Below, one piece after another: positions 1 to 12,017 of a stretch of 64,000 bases of DNA; the stretch's first letter is position 1, and the number at the start of each line of letters is the position of its first letter. Made by a program: the position numbers and the translations under genes. A model generated the notes under the pieces. That model searched no databases. It was not told the origin of the DNA and was given only the letters and a program-made list of their open reading frames with translations. This DNA comes from Spirosoma telluris (GTDB taxonomy: Bacteria; Bacteroidota; Bacteroidia; Cytophagales; Spirosomataceae), in NCBI GenBank assembly GCA_003259005.1, contig QLII01000003.1, positions 1-64,000 on the forward strand. Reading direction: 5' to 3'.

Positions 1-2966
1 ATGCCCGCCGATTTTCTTTCTGATGGGGAACGAAGCCGCTATCAGGCTATTCCCCCTGATTTGTCGTTGGAAGATCTAAATCAATACTGCTTCCTTTCAC
101 CTACCGATCACGCCCTCATAACTGGGCAGCGACGAGACCATAATCGGTTGGGCTTTGCCCTCCAATTGATTGTCATTCGCCTGATGAATCATCTGCCCCA
201 AGAATGGTATAGACAGGTACCCGATTCACTGGTTGTCTATGTAGCTAACCAGCTATCGCTCAGTACGGATGTGTTGACCAGGTATGGGGAGCGGGAAGCC
301 ACCCGTTCAGAACACCTACAAACTGTTCTACTTTACCTCAAACGGCGACGCTGGCAACCACTCATCGATAGCGTACCCCTAGAGCGTTGGTTTTTAGAGC
401 GAGCTATGGAACATGATAACGAACGGGTATTGCTGGGAATGGCATGTGAGTGGCTGCGTGAGGAATGTATTCTGCGCCCAGCCATTATCGAGCTGGAGCG
501 GCTGGTAGCTTCACTGGCTGAATTGGCCCATCAGGAAACTTACCGGCGCTTAGCTCCATTACTGACGGATTCCCTCAAAGAGACACTGGATAAGCTGTTA
601 GTCGTTGATAACGAGCTTAAGTTAACTCCTCATAACTGGTTGATAAAACCGCCGGTTAGCCCAACCATAGGTCAAATCAGGCTGGCACTTAGTAAACGCC
701 ATTACCTAACGACACTGGGGGTTGAAGGCTGGAAAGAGGTTGACCTACACCCCAATCGCCAAAAACGGCTGGCCGCCGTAGTCCGTAGCAAAACCAACCA
801 AGCCCTTTCCCGACTGGCCGACGCAAAACGGTATCCCATGCTGGTAGCATTTTGCCTGGAGGCTTACGTTACCCTGACGGATTACGTGCCACGGTTATTC
901 GATGAATATTGGGAAGATATTCTAGGGCAGGCAAAGCGGGAACTGACAGAACATCAGTTAAAGCAGATCAAGGCCAAAGATGGTGCCCTGATCACCTTAG
1001 GTAAAGCTGCTCAGCCCATTGTCTATGAGCAAAATATCCCCGTTCAAGTCCTTCGGGAACTCATTTACAGTCTTGTTTCCCGGAACGAACTGGTTGAGGC
1101 TATCAATCTGATGCTTTCTTTAACGGAGCAGGGGCCGCGCACCGTTCATTACTTTCTGGCTACCCGCTACCGCACCATTAAGTCGTTTTCTGCGGCCATG
1201 CTGGAACGATTCACCTTTATCCATGCCTTTTCGGGGGATGATTTTGAGCAGGCCCTGACCCTGGTGGGCGAGTGGCAAAGTGGACGTCGACGTAAATTAC
1301 CCGATGAGCTAACCACCAAGTTTCTGTTGCCTTCCTGGACGTCCTTCGTTCAACCGACTGGTGAACCAGTAGACCGAACCGCTTATGAATTGAGTGTCTT
1401 GTCCCGACTCCGTGATCGGTTACGGTCAGGTGATGTGTATGTGGACTATTCCCGTAAATATGCCAGCCCCGATGTCTATTTAATGCCCCAAACGCATTGG
1501 CAGAGCCACCGGGCAGACCTATTGGCATTGCTGGGCTACCACGATGAAACGGCCTATCGGCTGGATGAGCAACTGGCTGAACTGGAGTCTAATTTACCCT
1601 TGATAGAACAGATTTTGGCCCAGGAAGGGGATATTCGCATCGATGAGGAAGGTGAGTTGGTGGTCACTCCGTTGAAAGCCGAAGAACTGCCCGAATCAGT
1701 TAAACAACTGCGGCATCTGATTGACCAACGCCTACCGGCTGTCGAGCTGACCGATGTGCTGGTTGAAGTTGATGCCTGGACCGGATTTTCCTCCGAGTTG
1801 ATTGGCCTGGAGACCGAACCCAGACGAGCCGATCATGTGGCCCTGCTGTATGCAGCCTTGCTGGCCAGAGCCTGTAACATTCCCCTGGCTGAAATGGCCC
1901 AAAGTGCTGGCTTGGATTATCAGGCCCTATGGTGGGTGTCCACGAACTACCTTCGGGAAGAAACCCTCAAACGGGCGACCGTTCGCCTGGTCAATTATCA
2001 GCACAAGCAATGGCTGTCCTCCTATTGGGGCAGTGGGATGTTGTCGTCTTCGGATGGGCAACGATTTCCGGTTAGTGGGAAGATCCGGAACGCGCAGGCA
2101 ATTCCCCGCTATTACGGTTACGGCAAAGGCTATACGTTATTAACCCATTCCTCCGATCAGTACGCGCAGTATGGCAGTAAGGCAATTCCTTCAACAATTC
2201 GGGATGCCACCTACGTGCTGGACGAGATTTTGGGCAATGAAACGGATCTGGAGATTGTCGAACATACGACGGATACGGGCGGGTACACCGACATTGTATT
2301 TGCCTTATTTAATTTACTTGGCCTCCAGTTCTCTCCCCGGCTGCGTGACTTGGCCAATCAACGCTTATGTCGCATCAAAGGTCGGGACTTACAGTATCCT
2401 TCGTTGAAGTTTACCAGTTATTTTCGGCCTGACTATGTCCGGTCGCGGTGGAGTGAGTTAGTGCGGGTGGCCGCAACGCTGAAAAGTGGGTGGGTAACCT
2501 CGTCGCTCTTAATCAGTAAGTTACAGAGTTACCCCGGCAACATCATCTGACGGCCCTGCTTCAAGAATACGGTAAATTGGTCAAAACCAACTTTATTCTA
2601 CGCTACTTGCAGAGTCGTCCTTTGCGCCGACGAATTCATGCCCAACTCAATAAAGGGGAGCAACTACACGCGCTACGAGCGTGGTTATGGTTTGGCGGAG
2701 ATGGCCACCTCAGACGTAAGCAGGAGGAGGCCCAACAGGAGACAGCGGGTTGTCTGAACGTGCTAACCAATCTGGTCGTCGTCTGGAATACGGTTTACAC
2801 CCAGGAAGTATTGAAGAAGTATCAGGCGGATGGCCATGAGGTTGACGAAAATGATTTTGAACATCTTTCGCCGTCTCGCTTCGCCCATATCAATCGATTG
2901 GGGCGATACACATTTCAACAAACTGATGAATTTGCGTCCAACGGATTGCGCCCGTTAAGGTCATAA
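1..2966 (+). CDS. tnpA: Tn3-family transposase TnpA, interrupted by one frameshift
   Basis: This gene encodes the DDE transposase that cuts and joins the ends of a Tn3-family transposon in replicative transposition. The first 849 codons carry the N-terminal DUF4158-like region, with an RRDHNRLGFALQL segment near residue 45, and most of the catalytic domain. Reading stops at 2550, but the next 130 codons continue in another frame from about 2536 as QHHLTALLQEYGKL, with the usual C-terminal region. Adding one C to the run at 2532-2535 restores an open frame of 988 residues, the normal size for the family. The ATG at base 1 matches the usual start of family members. The other transposon end and any resolvase lie outside the window. 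Identification is firm; activity depends on whether the frameshift is real. Confidence 0.9.
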
Positions 2967-2990
2967 TCGCTTAGCGTAATTCTTTGTCCC
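2953..2990. repeat. Putative terminal inverted repeat of the Tn3-family element
   Basis: Just after the transposase stop, the minus strand reads GGGACAAAGAATTACGCTAA inward from 2990. A GGG outer end followed by an ACGCTAAG-like inner part is the known pattern of Tn3-family 38-bp ends. The partner repeat is not in the window, so the exact boundary is inferred. Confidence 0.55.
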
Positions 2991-2994
2991 ACTG

Positions 2995-3932
2995 CTAAAA
3001 GAACCCCTCGTAGACTCGGCGACTCGTCTCTAGTTGAGGAAACTCGGCCAGACGAGTCTTTCCCTTCAACCGACTTACGCTGAATTGTTCCCGCTGAAAA
3101 CAGGCCGCTTGACTAAGTCGGTTTTGTAAATCAGCCACATCAGCGGCTTTGCTCAGTTCTGCCCAAGGAGACGACACCTCCTGCATTCGCTCTACTTTAG
3201 CATTGGCTTGAGGGCAACGCGGTTTGTTAAAGATCATATCCACGTCCTGACCGATTAACCAAAGAGCCAAGGCCGAGATAGTATTGGGCTGAGGAAACCC
3301 AGTGGTTCGCCATTGTCCACTCGCATAGCTCCACACTGGCCCCAGCGTTGAAAGACCTCAATTAATCGATTACGAACTTGATTGACAGGAACTTGGCAAA
3401 TTCTGCTATAGGGGAAAAACGAGTGAGTCCAGCCAGGCTCCACTATATTCTTCGGTAATCGTAAGATAGCAAGCAGGCTGACCATTAGCGAGTTTCAGTT
3501 GCTCTTTGGCATCTACCTGCCAGATGTTGTGAACGGCGGTCGCTCTACCAATCTGGAGCCGGTTGGGCTTCGAGCGGAGTTTAGTCAAGCCGCCCTTTTT
3601 GTACCATCGGTTGAGTGTACGGATGGAGGGTAGGGGGAGGCCATACCGCTGCTGTAACAGGGAATAAATATGGGGCTACCCCATTCGGGATGTCGATAAC
3701 GCAACCATCGGGCCGCCCGAAAGATCTGGTTGGTAGCGGCTGGAGGCTTGCCACCACAATGGTCAAAATGGGTACCTAGCCCTGCTTGTCCGTGTTGAGT
3801 AAATCGCTTCCAAATGCTTCGGATAGTCCCAAAGCTTAAGCTGAGTTGCTGGTGGATAGCCTGGAGCGTGTTGCCTGTTTGTTTCAAAGCTACGATTTGT
3901 TCCCGTAGGGGTAAGCTGATGGCTTTGCCCAT
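2995..3932 (-). pseudogene. rve/IS481-like transposase broken into four frames
   Basis: An integrase-core transposase of about 312 codons runs from ATG at 3932 to TAG at 2995. Its start is an HTH region (MGKAISLPLREQIVAL, then a HQQLSLSFGTIRSIWKR helix pair). The catalytic core follows in other frames: WQVDAKEQ (first Asp), MRVDNGEPLGF (second Asp) and PQANAKVERMQ (Glu). Frame breaks sit near 3668, 3412-3416 and 3297. Two look like one-base losses and the middle one like a gain. The stop lies only five bases from the inferred Tn3 end, so the element's own 3' terminal repeat was not found. It may be a decayed insertion sequence or one damaged by the sequence errors seen across this window. Confidence 0.7.
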
Positions 3933-4200
3933 GATGCTGGTCAGATTAAGTGTCTATAAGTCAAAGGACCAAGTACTACAACTTACTGTCTCAAGAATGT
4001 GCTCTAAGTCTAACAACAGTTGGTAAGAAACTAAGATTTGGTATCTTGCTAGTACTCAACCAGAGTGGGCTACATTATCGGTCCGCAAGGAGTTCCTATG
4101 AAGCAAAATCTAAAGGCGAAAGCGGTAGGTATTCAGAAGGTCAGACAACTACATTATTTTGTCTTACATACAGTCGTGAAGCATTGGGTTGATGACCACA

Positions 4201-4800
4201 TCAACCTTTTAATAGCAAAAAAAGTAGAAGCCAGAAGAGTTGAATCTCAAGTTTTGCAATGCTGTAGGCCCGAATATGCCTCATTGCGCGGGAAAGATGG
4301 GTTTTTACCGTTTCGGTAGATATTTGTAAAAGGCGGGCAATTTCTTCGCGTTTCAGTTCTTGTTCTTTACTAAGTAGATAAACCTGTTTTTGCTGAGCAG
4401 GCAGGAGGTCTATGGCCTGTTGAATCACTGCCTCATATTCTTTTGTCAAGAGCTCACAATCGGCGCTGTTTTCAAAGGCGGGTGAATCGATCATCCAGGC
4501 TTCTTCCATATTTTGCTGACGGGCCGTCCGCTTTAGTGCCGAAAAAACGTGATTACGTGCGACAATGAACAGATAATCGTCAAAATCCTTTATGTCGAGC
4601 AAACTGGCCCGTTTTAGCCAAATCTTGAGAAATACCTCCTGCACCACTTCTTCCGCCATGAAAGTGGATTCGGTTAGCCGTAGCGCTACGGAATAAATTT
4701 TATTCCGGTGCTGATGAAACAGTCGGGTAAATGCCTGCTCATCTCCATTTGCTATACGAGCCAGTTGGTCTTCTGGGGTATTTGATTCCTTCACTTCCAA
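4201..4800 (-). CDS. ECF-type RNA polymerase sigma factor
   Basis: The 199-residue protein is an extracytoplasmic-function sigma factor that directs RNA polymerase to its target promoters. Region 2 (about residues 20-90) includes the helix FDDYLFIVARNHVFSALKR. Region 4 (about 125-180) includes the helix-turn-helix KREEIARLLQISTETVKTHL. It ends in a short hydrophobic tail, LFWLLLFLLLKG, which is common in Bacteroidota SusR-type sigma factors. It is transcribed divergently from the FecR-like anti-sigma gene at 5071, across a 270-bp gap that should hold both promoters. By family precedent it is held by FecR and released when the SusC-type receptor downstream binds its glycan, switching on the locus. 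The pairing with FecR is inferred from position. Confidence 0.9.
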   Translation of the reverse strand: MEVKESNTPEDQLARIANGDEQAFTRLFHQHRNKIYSVALRLTESTFMAEEVVQEVFLKIWLKRASLLDIKDFDDYLFIVARNHVFSALKRTARQQNMEEAWMIDSPAFENSADCELLTKEYEAVIQQAIDLLPAQQKQVYLLSKEQELKREEIARLLQISTETVKTHLSRAMRHIRAYSIAKLEIQLFWLLLFLLLKG

Positions 4801-5070
4801 TGTCGGGCTGGAAAATAAAATTAATGTTTATCATCATTGGTTAGCAAATATAACATTTTCGATAAAAATAGTGCTGCATTGCCAACCTATGCCAGTTGGA
4901 TGAGATTTTCCCGATTAAACTGAGTTCATCCTTGCAGGCCGATACTTACGCGTGCCTAGTATCCTTTATGGATTTAATCAACTTTTTTTACTGCTGTTGT
5001 CCCCCATACTGATTCAGGCGGAGTCTTTATAAGTGTAATCAGAAGATGCTGGCCTTTTAGCGCTTTATCC

Positions 5071-6318
5071 ATGCAAAACGATCGACTTGATTATCTTTTC
5101 CGACGCTACTACAAAAAGACGGCGACTCCTGCCGAACGGGAAGAGCTAATGGGGTTGCTCCGTGCAAACGAGAACAATGAGCAGATACAACAACTAATTA
5201 GTAAAGCGATTCGGGAAGAAGATTATTCGCATCAGCTCTCGAAAGAAGTAGCGGATGATATATTGTCATCAATCTTTGGTGCCACCTCAGAGGCTAGTAA
5301 ACGCCCAGTACCCCAAATTGGTCAGGATGTTTTCGTTACGAAGCAGACAACGATGTTTAGGTCATTTAGCGGCTGGGCGTCTACCGTGGCAGCGGCCTGC
5401 CTCATCGGTATTATGTGCTTTGCGGGATACCGTTGGTATGAGGGTAAGTTTATCCAGAAAGACAATCGGTTAGCTACCGCTGAGGCCGGGAAAGAGTTAC
5501 TTCCGGGAAAGGATAAAGCACAACTCGCACTTGGCGACGGGCGGATTCTGGAGCTTGATGCCGTTAGCAGCGGACAGTTATTAAAGTCATCAGGAATAGA
5601 AATCAACACGAGCAAAGGCGAATTAATCTATACTAAAAACGCTGGAAAGGTTGAGTATAACACGCTAATCACTCCCCTGGGAGGACAATACAGAGTCGTA
5701 TTACCTGATGGCTCCCGGGCCTGGCTCAACGCGGGCTCCAGTCTGAAATTCCCGACCATGTTTTCGGGTACTAAAAGGCTGGTAGAGATGAGTGGAGAAG
5801 TGTATTTTGAGGTACACCCTGATAAGAGCAGGCCATTCACGGTACAACTCGCAGAAAGGAAAAAAAATGGCAAAAATCTAAAAATCAATGTATTAGGCAC
5901 TCACTTTAACGTATCTTCCTATTCCGATGAGCCAACCATCCGTACTACACTGCTGGAGGGATCGGTAGAGTTGACCCAGGGAGATGCCTCTACAGTAATC
6001 ACGCCCGGTCAGCAAGCACAGGTGTTGAGAGATAGAGAAAAACCTGAAATACAGGTCAGACGTGTAGATGCTGAAAGTATGGTTGCCTGGAAAGAAGGGC
6101 GGTTTGAATTCAACGGTAATCTAAAAGACATTATGCGCCAGATTGCCCGGTGGTATAATGTAGAAGTAGAGTTTGATGGTGATGTAGGTAACAAATCATA
6201 CGTAGGGGCTATTTCACGGAAGAATAACGTAGCTGAAGTCCTGAAAATGCTTGAGCTAACCGGAGGAATTAAGTTTACCGTAGTTGACAGGAAAATTATT
6301 ATAAGACCTTCCAATTGA
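5071..6318 (+). CDS. FecR-family anti-sigma factor
   Basis: The 415-residue inner-membrane regulator has a cytoplasmic N-terminal region of about 95 residues that would bind the sigma factor. One transmembrane segment follows (around residues 100-120, ASTVAAACLIGIMCFAGY). The periplasmic part begins with the FecR domain, containing LPDGSRAWLNAGSSLKFPTM and GEVYFEVHPDKSRPF. A C-terminal DUF4974-like domain (about 340-412) contains NNVAEVLKMLELTGGIKF. In this family the periplasmic part contacts the STN domain of a TonB-dependent transporter, here the SusC protein downstream. It is unbroken and of normal length. The divergent layout with its sigma gene is less common than sigma followed by fecR in one operon. 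Confidence 0.93.
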   Translation: MQNDRLDYLFRRYYKKTATPAEREELMGLLRANENNEQIQQLISKAIREEDYSHQLSKEVADDILSSIFGATSEASKRPVPQIGQDVFVTKQTTMFRSFSGWASTVAAACLIGIMCFAGYRWYEGKFIQKDNRLATAEAGKELLPGKDKAQLALGDGRILELDAVSSGQLLKSSGIEINTSKGELIYTKNAGKVEYNTLITPLGGQYRVVLPDGSRAWLNAGSSLKFPTMFSGTKRLVEMSGEVYFEVHPDKSRPFTVQLAERKKNGKNLKINVLGTHFNVSSYSDEPTIRTTLLEGSVELTQGDASTVITPGQQAQVLRDREKPEIQVRRVDAESMVAWKEGRFEFNGNLKDIMRQIARWYNVEVEFDGDVGNKSYVGAISRKNNVAEVLKMLELTGGIKFTVVDRKIIIRPSN

Positions 6319-6655
6319 CGATAGACTGACTCTTTGGTAATCTAAAGACATAGTTACCATGTTGGTTTCAGATATCAATGGATTGATTATTAGTCGATTG
6401 GGCCTTTCGCTCAGTCGTACATAAAGTTCGTTCCTATAAAGATCGGGCTAACCGCCATGAAGCATGGCACTGTACTAATTCTAAACCCTTTAAATTATAC
6501 CTGGCATGAAGCACCAAAAATGACTCGTACTCTCCACACAACCCTAAGGATAACCAATTACCAGGTACGCTCGCGACGTACCTGGTAGGTATTGGATTAA
6601 TCCTGACATCATTTGGCAAAACGAACGTAAACCATTAACCCAACCCTACAAAAGT
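6319..6655 (+). promoter_or_regulatory. fecR-susC intergenic leader with a strong hairpin at 6559-6587
   Basis: No gene is seen in these 337 bases. A perfect 11-bp inverted repeat, TACCAGGTACG at 6559-6569 and CGTACCTGGTA at 6577-6587, is separated by a 7-base loop. CCAAT and ATTGG outside it can extend the stem past a small bulge. It ends 68 bases before the SusC start codon. No T-run follows, so it is more likely an RNA leader structure or a protein-binding palindrome than a simple terminator. Confidence 0.5.
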
Positions 6656-9600
6656 ATGAAGTTTTTATACAAGGTCAAAGCTGGCCTACGGCAGACGTAT
6701 ATATATAACCGTAAGTTATTACATTCCCGAGGCAATGGAGCATGTCGAAGTTCACTGATCCGAATCATGAAACTGACCGTACTGATTTTTCTGGTGGCTA
6801 CCTTGCAAGTCGTTGCAGAAGCATCGTATGCGCAACAGGTATCTATTCAGAAAAAAAACGCAACCCTGCTGGAAGTTCTACAAACGATTCGGAAGCAAAC
6901 GGGCTATTTATACGTCTGCGATCTGGAAATGTTGAAAAAGGCCCAGAAAGTAAGTTTAGACGTAAAAAATGCGTCTATTAAGGATGTTCTGGACGAATGT
7001 TTTGCCAATCAATTGCTTACTTATCAATTGGTTGATAAAACGATTATCGTAAAGAAAAGAGAGCCAGAATCGCCGATAAGCCGACCGGAGAGCTTATATA
7101 AGCAACCGCAGCCTCCGTCGCTTTATTCAACGATTGACGGGCCGGGGCTAACGCTTTTTCTGGATAAGGTACCGCTTATTCGGAATGCCGATATTGCCAT
7201 TACGGGAAAAGTGACGGATGAAAAGGATGAAGCATTGCCTGGGGTCAATGTGGTACTAAAAGGAACTCAAACCGGAACAACGACCGACGCTGGTGGTAAT
7301 TTTAAGATAAACGTGCCCAACAGAAACAGCGTCTTAATATTTAGTTCTGTTGGCTTCCAGAGTCAGGAAGTTCAGGTAGGGGCTAAAACCCGCATCGACC
7401 TTAAAATGGTCGTCGACAATAAGGCGCTGGATGAAGTGGTGGTTGTAGGATATGGTGAGTTGAAAAAAAGTGATTTTACTGGGGCTGCCTCTAAAGTAAG
7501 TCTGGAAGGGGCTCAGGAACGCCCCTATGCTTCCTTTGATGGGGCTTTGCAGGGCCGGGTTGCCGGTGTCCAGATTACGGCCAACACCGGAACGCCAGGC
7601 GGAGAAATGACCTTCAGAGTACGCGGAAGTACCTCTACGACAGGCGATAACCAGCCTTTAATCGTTGTAGATGGATTTCCACTGGTCACCAACAATTCCA
7701 TGATTACGGCCGGTAGTGAAGGCACTATTACGGACATACGGGGTGCCAGTGGCTTGTCCATCATCAACCCCAATGATATTGAATCCATAGAAGTCCTGAA
7801 AGATGCGTCGGCAACGGCTATTTATGGTTCACGGGGTGCCAATGGGGTTATTATGATCACCACCAAACGGGGTAAGAACGGTCGGGATAAGGTGGAATAT
7901 AGCTCCAGAATGGATTTTGGGGATAAACCGAAGGATATGGGCCTATTAAGTACCCGGGAGTTTATGGACCTTTGGAACGAAGCCTACCGAAACACGAACC
8001 CCAGTGCCACCAAGCCTTATTTTACGGCGTTGGACTATGCCACTATGCCTGACATTAACTGGCAGGATCTGGTGCTTCAAAAATCGTTTGGTCAGACGCA
8101 CTCACTGACTTTATCGGGTGGCGATCCCAAAATGAGATACTCGGCGTTTGGGAGCTATGCCGATCTGGATGGATCGGTAAAGTATGCGTCAAATTTCAAA
8201 CGGGGTACCATGCGCTTAAATCTGGATCGGGAAGTAAGTACACGATTCAAGTTTGGGGTAAGTGTATCTGGTGAAATGATTAAGAATCAGGCCGTTGGTC
8301 AGTCTAATTCGAATGGCAATGTGAATGGTTCGATCATTAATGCCTTACTGACTGCCCCGCTGAATAACCCCTATGATGCGTATGGCGATCTCGTCAATTT
8401 ACGAGGGGCGAATGGAGGGGTAATCCGCTTACGCTGATTATGAATGTCAAGGATATTACCAACACCTACCATTTCAACATTAATAATAATGCTACGTTTC
8501 AGATTCTGAATGGCCTGACTGCCAACGCCCGGGTTGGACTGGATTACAAGCGTATTCAGCGGAACATGTACCAGCCTATGGATACCCGAATTGGTCTTGC
8601 CAGTAAAGGATATGCCTATAGTGGCGAAGGCGATCAGTTGAGTTATTTGAGTGATCTGACCCTGAATTACTCCAATACAATTGGCAAACACCGACTGAAT
8701 GCCGTAGGGGGTTTTTCGCATCAGGATTGGCAGCTTCGAAATTACGCCAGTGTAACAACGGGATTTGCCAGCGACCAACTGACGTATTACGCGCCCCAAT
8801 CGGCCAATACCGTTCAAACACCAATCGGCAAGTTCGAGAAAAGTGCCTTGAATTCATTTCTGGCCAGGATTGCCTATAGTTATGATGAACGTTTTTTGCT
8901 CACCCTCACCGGCCGTACGGATGGTTCGTCCAGACTGGCCGCAGGCCACAAATGGGCAACGTTCCCATCGGTGGGCGTAGGCTGGAACATTCACAATGAA
9001 AACTTCATGAAGTCCGTCAGTAGCAGCATCAGCAACCTGAAATTACGGGGAAGCTGGGGTGTTTCCGGAAATCAGTCGGTTCCAATCGGGGCTTCTCAGT
9101 ATACGTACACCTATTCCAAATACTCGTTTAATCAGTCGGTAACCACGGGCTATAACCTGAGCACTATTGGCAATCCAGAACTCGGATGGGAAAATACAGC
9201 ACAGGTGAACATTGGTCTTGAAAGCGGGTTCCTCAACAACCGCTTTATGCTCAACGTTGATTTGTACCAAAAGCGAACAACGAACCTACTGTTTAACCGG
9301 GCAATTCCAGATTACACCGGCTTTAGTTATTTACAAACGAATGGGGGTAGTATCGAGAACCGTGGGGTCGAATTCGAAGCCAAAGCTGTCGCCATGCAAA
9401 AGGCGGTGACCTGGAATATTTCGGCCAATCTGTCTGTCAACCGGAATAAAGTGCTTGACCTGGGGGGCATGAACGACCTGTTTGGCCCAATCTTCAACGC
9501 CAGTATGGGTAAAAACCAATTCTGGACCATTGCGCGGGTAGGCAATCCCATTGGTGTTTTTTACGGCTATAAAGTGGACGGAATTTACCAGACACCCGCC

Positions 9601-10239
9601 GAAGTGGATGCTGGCCCGGCCGATCCAAACAAAGTGCAGGGCGGCTGGAAGTTCCTGGATATCAGTGGGCCAGATGGCGTTAAGGACAACAAAATCACGA
9701 CCGACGACATGACCATCATGGGTAACCCGTATCCCAAATTCACCTATGGCGTAACGAATGATTTATCCTTCAAAGGGCTGTCTCTTTCTGTATTTATCAT
9801 GGGTAGCCAGGGCAATGATATTCTAAACATGTATCGCATCCAGACGGATGCCCTGACGGTAACCACAAACCCGCCCAATACTACCCGGGAAGTCTATAAT
9901 AATCGCTGGACAGGGCCAGGTACCAGCAACAAATATCCTAAACCGCTATTTGTCAATAACCGATTCTACCAACGTCCGAACAATACCATTGTCGAAGACG
10001 GCTCTTTTATTAAGCTGAAAACGGTTACGTTATCGTATGAATTGCCAGCTCGTCTGATTAAGGGTGTCCAGAAACTGAGAGTCTACGTTACCGGTACCAA
10101 TCTATTTGTGATTACCAAATACACCGGTTTCGACCCTGAAATCAATAGTTACGGATTTAATTCAATGGCACAGGGATTTGACCTGGGTTCTATGCCCCAG
10201 ATCAGATCGTATTCGGCAGGTGTGACACTCGGATTTTAA
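6656..10239 (+). CDS. susC: SusC-like TonB-dependent receptor with STN domain, one frameshift
   Basis: This outer-membrane receptor imports oligosaccharides with SusD using TonB energy. The order is signal region (about residues 38-60), STN domain (about 60-135, contacts FecR), carboxypeptidase-D-like repeat (about 180-265, ITGKVTDEKDEALPGVNVVL), plug with DEVVVVGYGELKKSDFTGA, and a long beta barrel ending in aromatic F. Reading stops at 8437 and continues from about 8422 as NPLTLIMNVKDITNTYHFN. One more G in the run at 8417-8420 gives an unbroken 1194 residues. Several Met codons are possible as start. The basic N-terminal extension before the MKLTVLIFL signal is common in STN-carrying SusC proteins, so 6656 is kept. 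SusD follows 13 bases after the stop, so the two are surely co-transcribed. Confidence 0.93.
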
Positions 10240-10252
10240 AAAACGAACAGAA

Positions 10253-12000
10253 ATGAAAACCAATATTAAAGCATCCTTAGCTGGGATTGTGCTTGCCTTA
10301 ACCCTATTGTGCGTTGGCTGCTCCCTTAAAGAGGAAATATATGATACTCCTGTACCCAATCAGGTGCTTACCAAAGAAAGTGATGTACCTGTGGTTTTGT
10401 ACGGATTGTACGGGGCAATGGCCGATATTTTTGCGGAAGGGGGCATTTATCTGCCCCTGACCAATGGCACTGAAATCGTAGGTCTGGGAAGTGTAGATGC
10501 CGAAAGAACGTATAAATACGATGCTTCGAGCAACTATGTCAAAAGTTTATATTCCAGAAACTACAAAGTAATTAACAATGCCAACAGCCTGCTTGAAAAC
10601 CTGGAGAAGATTAGCTTTCAGAATACAGCCAATGCAGCCCGGTATCGGGGTGAGGTCAATTTCCTGAGGGCGTTTTCCTACTTTCATCTGGTACGCTTTT
10701 TTGGCAAAGTCCCAATCGTTACGAAATCAACAACCTCCTCTGGCGACTACAGTGCACCGCGCTCGTCGGTCGATGATGTCTACAAGCTTGTATTTGACGG
10801 CTTTAAACTAGCCTCAGCAACCTGTCCACAGGCCAATGTGATGTCGACTGCTGAGCGGGGGCGCGTGACCAAAGGAGCGGCCCAAGCTCTACTGGCCGAA
10901 GCCTACCTGACCTACGCCAATTATCTGGATCTGGCCAAACGGTCCAGCGAAGCACCTGCCTATTATCAACTGGCAAAGACCTATGCCGATAGTGTCATTC
11001 TGAGTGGTAGCTATCAGTTGGTTCCTAAGTATGCGGATCTGTTTGACAACACAAAAGAAAATGATGCCTATAAGGAGGTAATATTTGGCATTCAGTATAC
11101 CGCCGATGCCTCGGCCGGATCGCTGGGATCGAACGGAGCCAGTTTTGCCACCTTTTTTGCGCCGGCAAACCGCTTCAAAGTATGTGGCGTTGCACCGGAC
11201 GGTCTGGCTAGTGCCACCTACGGCATTACCCCTGGGTATATGATTTATACACACAGGGCAACTACAAAGGCGCTGACGGCACGCTCGATTTTCGGATGGG
11301 CAACACCATGATTCCTACCCGCTACGTCAATGATGTGGCCTCGCGAACAGCCGGTAAAAGCGTAGAAATGACCACCTATCCGCAAATCAGAAATTCGGCA
11401 ACCGATGTAAACCCAAGTCGTTTTTTTGCGAATACCACGAAATACATCGATTCGCGTGGACTTACACTGAGCAACAATGGCAATGATTATTTCTACATCC
11501 GTCTGGCTGAAATCTATCTGATTAAAGCCGAAGCCATGAACGAACTGGGTGGGCCTGTCGCCGAAGCCATAGATGCCTTCAACCAGGTGAGAGCCAGAGC
11601 CAGGGCATCGGCCGTTACCGTTAGTGCTGTCCCTAAAAATCTGGCCATCAGCGAGGTAAACTCCAAAGAAGAATTCCGGCTCAAAATCTATGATGAACGG
11701 GTCGTTGAATTGTATGGCGAAGGACGGAATTATTTCGATGTCCGACGTATGCGATATAAGGACAACACTCGTACGATTTTACAGTACATTATCCAGGATG
11801 TCTACCCCCGTTTGCTCGCCGAAGGCAATAATAAATCCCTGGAATTTAACACGACCACCAACCAGTGGGAGGGAGCTCGATTGAATGTGTTGCAGGTGCC
11901 TGCGGGCTGGAGTGAGAAATGGTTGCTGTTTCCGATCCCGGCAACAGAATACCTGCTCAATCCGGGATTTAAGGGCGATTATAACCCAGGATGGAATTAA
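10253..12000 (+). CDS. susD: SusD-like nutrient-binding lipoprotein, one frameshift
   Basis: This outer-membrane lipoprotein binds glycan at the cell surface and closes over SusC like a lid. The signal peptide ends in a lipobox-like LCVGC at about residue 24. Helical tetratricopeptide-like SusD repeats follow. Family landmarks include YRGEVNFLRAFSYFHLVRFF near residue 130 and the C-terminal RAxEF-type block EFRLKIYDERVVELYGEG. The frame closes at 11311, while the real sequence continues from about 11236 as VYDLYTQGNYKGADG. An extra G in 11234-11236 restores 582 residues. It sits directly downstream of SusC, and a lipoprotein gene starts 18 bases after its stop. Confidence 0.93.
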
Positions 12001-12017
12001 CTCAGACACTAACTCAC

